From the NCBI GenBank assembly GCA_910575545.1, contig CAJTFH010000025.1, positions 1 to 57,918 on the forward strand: a DNA stretch of 57,918 nt, given 5' to 3'. The notes under the pieces were generated by a model. It worked only from the letters and a program-made list of their open reading frames with translations. It was not told where the DNA came from and ran no database searches. Positions 34,436-41,293 of the stretch are shown here, piece after piece. A program made the translations under genes and the position numbers. The number at the start of each line of letters is the position of its first letter. Within the stretch, counting starts at the first letter, position 1. Origin of the DNA: Bacteroidales bacterium. Its GTDB lineage: Bacteria; Bacteroidota; Bacteroidia; Bacteroidales; Muribaculaceae.

Positions 34436-36358
34436 TCAGTTTGTTGGGGTGATTGGGGAGATGGTGCCGTCTGGGTTGATGGTGAAGGGGTCGATGCAGA
34501 CTTCACGGTGGGTGCCGGGTGAGTCGTTGAGGTAGTTTTTGTTGATGCGGTGGTAGACGATGCGCCAGTCGTTGGTTGAGGGGATGCGTATCACGGAGTT
34601 ATGGGCGGTTCCGTAGATCCCTTTTTCGGGGCGCTGGCTGAGTATTACAGGCTTTTTAGCAACCTTTATCCGGCCGAGTGGGGAGTCGGATGTGCCGTAG
34701 GCTACGTGGTAGTTTGCCGAGCCGGTGTCGTCGACCGACCACATGAAGTAGTATGTGCCGTTGTTGAAGAATACGTAGGGGGCTTCGCGGTAGGCGTGGT
34801 CTTTGAGCGTGCCTCCTTGAGGTGTCATTACTGTGAGTGTCGAGTCAATAATGGAGGTCATGTCGGGTTTAAGTTCGGCTCCGGCCATGTAGCCGTTGCC
34901 CCAGTAGAGGTAGCTTTTTCCGGATACGGGATCGGTGAATACATCTACATCAATCTGTTGGCCCCGTCCTGTGGGAGACTGTGTGATTATGGGGTGGCCG
35001 ATGTCGGAGAATGGGCCTGTTGGGTGGTCGGCAATGGCTACTCCAATCTGCTTTCCACCTCCGGCAACGGGGTTTCCGCTGAAATAGAGGTAGTAGCGGT
35101 AGCGTCCGTTTTCATATTTTTCTTCGATTGCCGGTGCCCATGCGTTGCCGTCGGCCCATGCGACCTGGTCGGATGCCAGGTCGAGCACGACACCTTCGTC
35201 AATCCAGTCTGTGAGGTCGGCAGATGAGTAGCAACGGTAGTCTGCGCCACCCCATCCTGGTTTGCCGTCGGATGTTGAGTAGATATAGTAGCGTCCGGTT
35301 TTGTGGGAATACATGACTTCCGGGTCGGCATGGAAACCTGGTATTACAGGGTTGACGGCAGCTGTTATGTTGCCCATGTCGGCTGATGGCCAGCGTTTGA
35401 GCAGCCGGCGGAGTTCGGTGTCGGTGATTGGGATTACGGTGCCGTGGCGTGGATGAAAGTTCATTGACACGTCGGAATCTATGATCCTGAAGTTTTTGAG
35501 GTCGGTGGTTTCGGTGAACTGGTATTTGCCTTTCATGTAGACGTCATACATGAGGATGTACTTGTCTTGTCCGATCAGTTTGAATGTTCCGGCCCCCTCC
35601 ACGGCTTCGGGGGTTTGCTGCTTGTATTCGGGGTCTTCGGCCCACCGGCCGGAGGTAAGGGAGTCGGTGGTGGCCACGCGGATGCCGTTGCCGTGTCCTT
35701 CGGTTTTATAGAAGAGGTGGTATTTTCCGTCGCGGTAAACAATGTCGCCGTCGATGCATGATTTTTTGTCGGCGGGTATGAACAGCGGTTTGTAGTCACC
35801 CTCAAGGTCTGTGAAATCGGGGTTTGCGTAGGCGTAGTAGATTATGTCGGGTCCGTCTCCGTGTTGCATAGACCAATAGACGAGATATTTGCCCGCTTCG
35901 CGGTCGAAGATTGTCTGTGGCGCCCATACGCGTTTTAGGTTGCTTTGGCCGGGGTAGCGTTTCTGTATGTTGACAACGGAATGATCCCAGTTGACGAGGT
36001 CGGTCGATTTCAGGAGCACCATCGCGCGGTTGGAGTCCCATCCGTTGGCCGACACCATGTCGGTCACGACCATGTAGAATGTTCTCCCGTCTTCACATCG
36101 CAGGATATGGGGGTCGCGCACGCCTCCGGTAGAGGCTATTTCTTTTGAGTCGAGAACCGGGTTGTTGTTGTTAAGTGCGTAATAGTCATATCCGTCCATA
36201 CTGACGGCAAACCGGATCTGTTCTTCATTGATGTCGTTGCCGGTGAAGTAGGTGAAAAGATATGCGTTGAAGTCTTTCTCTGCCGGTGGTTCGGCTAAGG
36301 CGTGGGTTGCCATTGCTGTTGTCGCCGTTATGACTGCGAGCATTCTGAGTAGATTCAT
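34436..36358 (-). CDS. Secreted two-domain GH43 glycoside hydrolase
   Basis: A 640-residue exported enzyme with a signal peptide (MNLLRMLAVITATTAMATHA). It carries two five-bladed propellers. The first (about 25-310) has STGGVRDPHILR with a catalytic-type Asp; the second (about 325-630) has IPGFHADPEVM as base and YREAPYVFFNNGTYYF as the acid-containing motif. Double GH43 proteins of Bacteroidetes act on arabinan, xylan or galactan side chains; the substrate is not clear here. ATG 36358 follows the promoter at 36411-36442; the longer open frame up to 36535 runs into the rubrerythrin gene and is rejected. Confidence 0.87.
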   Translation of the reverse strand: MNLLRMLAVITATTAMATHALAEPPAEKDFNAYLFTYFTGNDINEEQIRFAVSMDGYDYYALNNNNPVLDSKEIASTGGVRDPHILRCEDGRTFYMVVTDMVSANGWDSNRAMVLLKSTDLVNWDHSVVNIQKRYPGQSNLKRVWAPQTIFDREAGKYLVYWSMQHGDGPDIIYYAYANPDFTDLEGDYKPLFIPADKKSCIDGDIVYRDGKYHLFYKTEGHGNGIRVATTDSLTSGRWAEDPEYKQQTPEAVEGAGTFKLIGQDKYILMYDVYMKGKYQFTETTDLKNFRIIDSDVSMNFHPRHGTVIPITDTELRRLLKRWPSADMGNITAAVNPVIPGFHADPEVMYSHKTGRYYIYSTSDGKPGWGGADYRCYSSADLTDWIDEGVVLDLASDQVAWADGNAWAPAIEEKYENGRYRYYLYFSGNPVAGGGKQIGVAIADHPTGPFSDIGHPIITQSPTGRGQQIDVDVFTDPVSGKSYLYWGNGYMAGAELKPDMTSIIDSTLTVMTPQGGTLKDHAYREAPYVFFNNGTYYFMWSVDDTGSANYHVAYGTSDSPLGRIKVAKKPVILSQRPEKGIYGTAHNSVIRIPSTNDWRIVYHRINKNYLNDSPGTHREVCIDPFTINPDGTISPITPTN

Positions 36359-36410
36359 GGTATTATCAGAGTTTTTTGGATTTTGATTGGTTGTTATTGA
36401 ATTGTCTGCG

Positions 36411-36442
36411 CAAAGATACGAATAAGTCGAAAACAAAGCCAA
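36411..36442 (-). promoter_or_regulatory. Promoter of the GH43 gene
   Basis: On the minus strand TTGG (36442-36439), 20 bases, TATCTTTG (36418-36411). Its sequence from TTGGCTTTG to CTTATTCGTATCTTTGC closely resembles the promoters at 38212 and 41236 but lacks their left inverted-repeat arm. Confidence 0.75.
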
Positions 36443-36503
36443 CTTTTCCATCCCCCGGTTGTTATAATCATTGGATTTAATCATGCATTTAACACCATAA
36501 AAT

Positions 36504-37088
36504 ATGGATAAGAAAAACATTCGCGGAACACGCACCGAACAGAACCTATTGAAATCATTCGCCGGAGAATCCCAGGCACGTAACCGCTACACCATCTTTG
36601 CGGAAATAGCCCGCGAAGAAGGATACGAACAGATTGCGGCGATATTCATGGAAACCGCCGAGCAGGAGCTTTCCCATGCCAAAAACTTCTTCTCATATCT
36701 CGACGAAGGTATGCTGGAAATCACGGCTTCATATCCCGCCGGCCCGATAGGCGACACCGCCCGCAATCTGCGAGAGGCAGCTGCCGGCGAACATGAGGAA
36801 TGGTCTGACATGTATGTCGAATTCTCGCGCGTGGCCCGCGAAGAGGGGTTCAACGCAATCGCCAACCTCTTTGCAAACATAGCTGTTGTGGAGCAGCACC
36901 ATGAAGCACGCTACCGCAAGCTGATTGACCGCATGGATAAAGGAGAGGTGTTTTCCGACCCCGATTCCGAAACCGTATGGCAGTGCCGCTACTGCGGATA
37001 CCTCCATAAAGGTAATAACGCCCCAAAGGCATGTCCGGTCTGCCGCAAGCCCCAGGCCTACTTCCAGCGTGTCGAAAACAACTTCTGA
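36504..37088 (+). CDS. rbr: Rubrerythrin
   Basis: A cytosolic di-iron peroxidase that reduces hydrogen peroxide in anaerobes. The ferritin-like domain (residues 1-150) has the iron-binding segments LKSFAGESQARNRYTIF, EIAREEGYEQIAAIF with ETAEQELSHAK, and AVVEQHHEARYRK. The C-terminal rubredoxin domain binds iron with two CxxC pairs (CRYCGY and ACPVCRKP). The 194-residue length is standard. Codons are unusually rich in C at third positions. It is divergent from the GH43 gene and ends in a strong terminator. Confidence 0.95.
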   Translation: MDKKNIRGTRTEQNLLKSFAGESQARNRYTIFAEIAREEGYEQIAAIFMETAEQELSHAKNFFSYLDEGMLEITASYPAGPIGDTARNLREAAAGEHEEWSDMYVEFSRVAREEGFNAIANLFANIAVVEQHHEARYRKLIDRMDKGEVFSDPDSETVWQCRYCGYLHKGNNAPKACPVCRKPQAYFQRVENNF

Positions 37089-37109
37089 CCGCCTGTAATC
37101 CACCTTATA

Positions 37110-37154
37110 TAACAGAATCCACCGGCTATTGATTGTGGCCGGTGGATTCTGTTA
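37110..37154 (+). terminator. Terminator of rubrerythrin
   Basis: A perfect 17-bp stem (37110-37126 with 37138-37154; left arm TAACAGAATCCACCGGC) and an 11-base loop. The next gene's -7 box, TAACTTTG, follows at 37168-37175. Confidence 0.85.
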
Positions 37155-37217
37155 TTCAGAAATTGCGTAACTTTGCCGTAGAAAACCGTCATAACAGAAT
37201 ACTCGCAAAACCAACAG

Positions 37218-38144
37218 ATGGATACTCGCAAAATAACAGGATACACCCTCGGCTTCATAGCTGCGGCAACCTACGGGCTTAACCCGCTATTCGCGCTTCC
37301 CCTCATGGCCGACGGAATGGATACCTCTTCCATATTGTTTTTCCGTTATCTGCTGGCCATACCCATAGTGGCGCTAATGATGGCTATTCGCGGAAAGTCT
37401 GCCGCAGTAACAGCCCCTCAGTGCGGCCTCCTCGCCATATTCGGCATACTGGTCGGACTGTCGTCGCTGACCCTGTTTGAGAGTTACCGCTACATGGAGG
37501 CTGGCATCGCGTCAACCCTCCTGTTCGTATATCCGTTGATGGTGGCAATAATCATGGCCGCCCTGTTCCATGAGAAAATAACCTCGCTGACTATCTTCTG
37601 CCTTGCAACAGCCCTCACAGGGATAGGCCTACTTTACCAAGGGGAAGGTGGTGTCACTCTCAGCGCCACCGGAACAGCCATGGTTATGGGTTCGGCTCTA
37701 TCCTATGCCTTGTATATAGTAGGGGTAAACCGCACCCGATTGTCAAAAGTGCCTACCCTGACCGTCACATTCTATGTGCTCGTTTTCGGTCTGATAATAT
37801 TCAGTCTCAATTTATTGGCAAAAGGAAGCATATGTGTGCCGCAAGGATTCTCCCAGTGGTCCGGTGTCAGCGCACTCGCCTTGTTGCCGACCGCAGTCTC
37901 ATTCCTATGCACAACCATGGCCATAGGTTATATCGGCTCAACCCCGACGGCCATACTCGGCGCCATGGAGCCGGTGACGGCCGTAATAATCGGAGTGACA
38001 GTCTTCGGAGAACAGCTGACCTTCAGAAACGTCGTAGGGTTGCTGCTGATAGTCACAGCCGTGACGCTGGTAATCGTCGGGGGCAGCATAGGCCACCCGC
38101 TGACAGCAATCCGCCGCTTATTCCCACGCCGCAAACGCCGTTGA
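37218..38144 (+). CDS. EamA/DMT-family permease
   Basis: A 308-residue inner-membrane protein with ten predicted helices in two EamA repeats (about residues 5-140 and 150-290). Motifs are TYGLNPLFALPL, FFRYLLAIPIVALMM, TLFESYRYMEAGIAS and the second-repeat AVSFLCTTMAIGYIGSTPTAIL with GAMEPVTAVIIGV. The family moves metabolites or drugs; no substrate can be assigned. The -7 box TAACTTTG at 37168 gives a short leader. A basic tail ends the protein (RRLFPRRKRR). Confidence 0.9.
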   Translation: MDTRKITGYTLGFIAAATYGLNPLFALPLMADGMDTSSILFFRYLLAIPIVALMMAIRGKSAAVTAPQCGLLAIFGILVGLSSLTLFESYRYMEAGIASTLLFVYPLMVAIIMAALFHEKITSLTIFCLATALTGIGLLYQGEGGVTLSATGTAMVMGSALSYALYIVGVNRTRLSKVPTLTVTFYVLVFGLIIFSLNLLAKGSICVPQGFSQWSGVSALALLPTAVSFLCTTMAIGYIGSTPTAILGAMEPVTAVIIGVTVFGEQLTFRNVVGLLLIVTAVTLVIVGGSIGHPLTAIRRLFPRRKRR

Positions 38145-38195
38145 ATTACGTATATACTCCGCATATTTGGCTTAGCCTGAGATACTCACGCTCAG

Positions 38196-38243
38196 CAAAG
38201 CTTAAATCAATTTGGCTTTGATCTCGGCTTATCAGTATCTTTG
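38196..38243 (+). promoter_or_regulatory. Promoter with inverted repeat over the -33 element (copy 1)
   Basis: TTGG at 38212-38215, 20 bases, TATCTTTG at 38236-38243. An inverted repeat CAAAGC-TT-AAAT-CA-ATTT-G-GCTTTG (38196-38220) covers the -33 element. The same layout with different, mutually matching arms appears at 41220-41244. It drives the truncated GH78 gene. Confidence 0.7.
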
Positions 38244-38319
38244 TGGAATCAATAAATAACCAATCGCATGGTTTGATGTTACTGTCGGGCTGTGTCTTAA
38301 AAAGTATATGTATTATATC

Positions 38320-39012
38320 ATGAAAAAGATTTTGGCGGTGGCTGTCGGTATAGTGGTGTCGGCTTCCGGTGTCCTGGCTTCAAATACCGGAAAGCGTATT
38401 GCGGCTCTTGACAATGCTTTATGGGCGTGTTCTGAATGGATTTCGGCTGCAGACGCGCCGGTGGTCGAGGGGAGGATTGATGATTTCACACTGGCCCCAG
38501 ATGGTGCGAGCTGGTTTGTGGCCGACGTTAAGAATGACAGGAAGGTGAAACGTGCGTGCTGGATGACTGCCGGACTTGGTGTGTATGACCTTTATGTCAA
38601 CGGGAAACTAATCGGTGAAGAGGTGCTTAAACCAGGCTTTACCCATTATGGCAAAACAAAGCGGTCGTTTACCTATGATGTGACCGATGCCATGGATGTC
38701 AATCCCGGGGCTTACAACCGTTTTTCTGTTCAGGTCACTCCCGGCTGGTGGGGCGATAAGATTATCACCCCCCATGGGAATGAAGGCATGATAGGGCGGA
38801 AAACAGCTTTCCGTGGGGTTATAGAGTTGACTTTCGATGATGGCACCAAGGCTTGCCTGGGATCAAACGTTGACGATTGGAAGGGGGGGATAGCCGGGCC
38901 GGTGAAACATGCTGCGATTTTCGACGGAGAGGTCTATGATGCCCGTGAACAACCCGGTTATCTTGTGGCCGACCAACCCAACAACCGCTGTTCTTCCGTT
39001 TTGAGCCGCTGA
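38320..39012 (+). pseudogene. Truncated N-terminus of a GH78 alpha-L-rhamnosidase
   Basis: A signal peptide (MKKILAVAVGIVVSASGVLA) and an N-terminal rhamnosidase carbohydrate-binding domain are visible: ACWMTAGLGVYDLYVNGKLI, LKPGFTHYGKTKRSFTYDVT and FSVQVTPGWWGDK, then IFDGEVYDAREQPGYL. Full GH78 enzymes have 800-1000 residues; this stops at 230. Near 38970 the frame leaves family sequence and reads the opposite strand of the KilA-N gene (VADQPNNRCSSVLSR), so a deletion or insertion removed the catalytic (alpha/alpha)6 barrel. It could still be expressed as a binding domain but is unlikely to be an enzyme. Confidence 0.82.
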
Positions 39013-39413
39013 AATTCCTCGATAAGATAAAGTTTGAACGGCACACTTATTGCCGAACCAAACTCAAAGACTATATCCTTATGAGCATAGGTGCCTCCAT
39101 AGCGACCTTTCTTCACTATTATTCCGATTGCATTTGTGCGCTCTATCCATTCTGAAGCACTCAACACAAAAGACGGCAAACCCGCACTCATTCTAAAGTG
39201 GTCAAATTCGACCACTTTGAAATCTGGGTTATGAATCACCTCCCAAGTACCAAGAAATTCAATAGTGTAGCGGTTTCGCAACCAGTTCTTGATTATATCG
39301 GCAGAACGGTTATCGTCCTCTTTGGCAGTTGCCATATCTGTGAGGGAGATATAATCCTGTTCCTCTACCGAGAGAACCGTGATTGGTGTATTTTGAACGA
39401 TGATTTTAGACAT
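38958..39413 (-). CDS. KilA-N domain protein, C-terminally truncated
   Basis: A 151-residue protein beginning MSKIIVQNTPITVLSVEEQD, with the KilA-N DNA-binding core (YISLTDMATAKEDDNRSADII, NWLRNRYTIEFLG, WIERTNAIGIIVKKGRYGG) and the usual YLIEEFQRLKTEEQRLLGWSA. Typical Bacteroidetes homologues run on for about 110 further residues after this point; here it stops two residues later (TR), within the GH78 junction. Such genes are found in phages and mobile regions. The upstream start at 39509 is less likely, since a promoter box lies between the two. Confidence 0.82.
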   Translation of the reverse strand: MSKIIVQNTPITVLSVEEQDYISLTDMATAKEDDNRSADIIKNWLRNRYTIEFLGTWEVIHNPDFKVVEFDHFRMSAGLPSFVLSASEWIERTNAIGIIVKKGRYGGTYAHKDIVFEFGSAISVPFKLYLIEEFQRLKTEEQRLLGWSATR

Positions 39414-39443
39414 TGTTTCAGATATGGCGTATATGCCAATATG

Positions 39444-39451
39444 CAAAGTTA
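39444..39451 (-). promoter_or_regulatory. -7 box of the KilA-N gene
   Basis: TAACTTTG on the minus strand, 31 bases before ATG 39413; no clear -33 element. The 347-base gap 39414-39760 contains this box and very AT-rich sequence (39520-39710) in which I see no gene. Confidence 0.5.
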
Positions 39452-39760
39452 CACATTTTCGCTGACATACAGCGTATTCCCTTGAAATTTCGTGCCTCTT
39501 TGCTTTCAATTCTAAATCATAAAATATTTATAAACTGTTAAGATTTAGTTAACTCTTTCATTCAAAATACACGACTTTTCTAATCCTTTCACTCTCTCAA
39601 AGCAACTTTTTTACTCCTTCATTTTCTTAACTGATAGTTGTACCGTTCTTTTCTTATATAGTTGATTTTCAGGAATAAAAGTCCTCTCATTGAAAAAATT
39701 TTTATACAGTCTCTCAATGTTCCGGATGCGGGTCTGTGTCCGGCGGATGTGCATCCGGGG

Positions 39761-40570
39761 CTATCTGGCTGCGCGGGCGTCGGTGTCGGCTTTTATTTCG
39801 ATGGCTGTGAGTGGTGCGTCGGTAGTCACGAAGTCGACTCCAAGACGGGTCATTTCATTTATGTCGGGGCGCGATGTGGCTGTCCATACGTTTACGGTCA
39901 TGCCCAGGTCGTGGGCTTCCTTGACCCACTGCGGGTTTTGGCGCAGTTCGTTCATGTGGTAGTCGATGCCGGTATAGCCTTGCTGTTTTAGCGCTGCTGG
40001 AGCGATGCCTCCTGTGAGATATGCCACTTTCGCTTCGGGGTCGTCGGCGATGATTTGCAGACATGCCGCCTGGGCGAAAGATATATATTCAACTTTATCG
40101 GCCACTCCTGCGCTTTTTACGGCGGCTACGGCAGCTGAGGCTGCTGCTTGGTTCTGGCGGTCTGTGCCGTGGTCTTTGATTTCGATAATCAGTTTTGTGG
40201 GGCTGTCGCTTGCTTTTATTATTTCGATGAAGTCGATTAGCGATGGCATCTGTTCGCCGTTGGCGAGTGTAAGTGCGCGGCATTCGTCGGCGGTGGCGTC
40301 TTTTATTGTCACTCCGTTGAATGTCATGTCGTGGTTTGCCATGAGCTGCCCGTCGGTTGTTAGCCACACGTCGGTTTCAGAACCGTAGACTTTCAGCTCC
40401 AGGGCGTTTTTGAGTGAAGCCCGTGAATTTTGCACTGCCAGGGGAGTGTCCCAATACCCTCTGTGGGCTATGACCTGTGCACCTTTGGCCTGTTCCCCGG
40501 CCATGGCATCTTGGCCTGTTCCCGCCAGAGCCATCATAATGGCGATTCCCGCCGCAATTGTTTTTCTCAT
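39761..40570 (-). CDS. Glycerophosphodiester phosphodiesterase-family protein, secreted
   Basis: A 269-residue exported protein: signal peptide (MRKTIAAGIAIMMALAGTGQ, cleavage near AMAGE), then a GDPD TIM barrel. IAHRGYWDTPLAVQNSRASLKNAL has the catalytic His and Arg, ETDVWLTTDGQLMANHD the metal-binding Glu/Asp and second His, and LIIEIKDHG the third acidic ligand. The C-terminal VNVWTATSRPDINEM and GVDFVTTDAP are also typical. It probably hydrolyses glycerophosphodiesters such as deacylated phospholipids in the periplasm. Confidence 0.92.
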   Translation of the reverse strand: MRKTIAAGIAIMMALAGTGQDAMAGEQAKGAQVIAHRGYWDTPLAVQNSRASLKNALELKVYGSETDVWLTTDGQLMANHDMTFNGVTIKDATADECRALTLANGEQMPSLIDFIEIIKASDSPTKLIIEIKDHGTDRQNQAAASAAVAAVKSAGVADKVEYISFAQAACLQIIADDPEAKVAYLTGGIAPAALKQQGYTGIDYHMNELRQNPQWVKEAHDLGMTVNVWTATSRPDINEMTRLGVDFVTTDAPLTAIEIKADTDARAAR

Positions 40571-40899
40571 AATTAAAAAAACTTAAATGTTGAATTTTAT
40601 TTTAGGTTGAATTATGTCGGTTGGATGCGTTTTTAAATTGTAAAAAATATTCTGCACAACATCTTGACAATGGATATGGCCGGGTATTGAATTAGAAAAC
40701 ATTCATTGCAAAATATTGCAATAGATAAAATGGGCCAATAGTGTAGGATGGCTTATTTTACCATAATGAGGTTGTATCTTTCAATCCTGGTTTTCGGAAT
40801 GATTATAGCCATTGCCAAATTGCCGATTGTAAAATCGTTACCACAAAAGTAATCGTATTTTGTCAAAATAAGCACACATTGATGAAATTTAATTATAAA
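40571..40899. other. AT-rich gap without a recognised gene
   Basis: The stretch between the GDPD gene and the palindromic element is strongly AT-rich. A box reading TACTTTTG on the minus strand near 40844-40851 could belong to a promoter for the GDPD gene. No open frame of interest is seen. Confidence 0.5.
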
Positions 40900-41086
40900 T
40901 AAGTGAGTCATCAAAATTATTACGCATATTATGAATCTTGAGACTTTATATCATCGGCGGAGCTTTTTCGGTGCTTTTAGCCTTCATATTCAGTCGTGTA
41001 GACAACTACACTCCTTCATTCTCAGGCTAAAATCCCTCGAAAAATCTCTCTCCGATAATATTAAAATAATTGTGACGACTTACTTA
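40900..41086 (+). mobile_element. Palindromic MITE-like element, copy A
   Basis: 187 bp with terminal inverted repeats (TAAGTGAGTCATCA at the left, GACGACTTACTTA at the right). The whole unit is a long imperfect palindrome: TTTTAGCC in the left arm pairs with GGCTAAAA in the right, around a central GTGTAG-ACAA-CTACAC (40996-41011). Copy B (57516-57701) is its reverse complement with three differences. No transposase is encoded. The short open frame inside it is not a gene. It would form a strong hairpin in RNA and DNA. Confidence 0.9.
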
Positions 41087-41219
41087 AACCATATGAAAAA
41101 TCATTATGATCCGCGGCGGATAGAGTGGTAGGTTCCATGATGGTTTGCTTCAGATAAAGGATTAATATGAACCGGATGAAATGGAACCTGGATAGGGTGA
41201 CTGAGATGCTTATGTACGG

Positions 41220-41266
41220 CAAAACTCAAGCGAACTTGGTTTTGCTCTCGCTTATTCGTATCTTTG
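41220..41266 (+). promoter_or_regulatory. Promoter with inverted repeat over the -33 element (copy 2)
   Basis: TTGG at 41236-41239, 19 bases, TATCTTTG at 41259-41266. The inverted repeat CAAAAC-T-CAAG-CGAA-CTTG-GTTTTG spans 41220-41244. It lies 27 bases before the TPR gene, so it is that gene's promoter. Its arms differ from copy 1 but remain complementary. Confidence 0.75.
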
Positions 41267-41293
41267 CGGTAATTTATAGAAAGGACGAGTTTT

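Noticed and set aside
36359-36535. A longer N-terminus for the GH43 protein
   Set aside because: It would cross the gene's own promoter and run into rubrerythrin; ATG 36358 is followed by a proper signal peptide.
40931-41131. A 66-codon open frame inside the palindromic element
   Set aside because: It lies within a repeat that is palindromic throughout and has no protein-like composition; the same sequence in copy B is not followed by the same codons.
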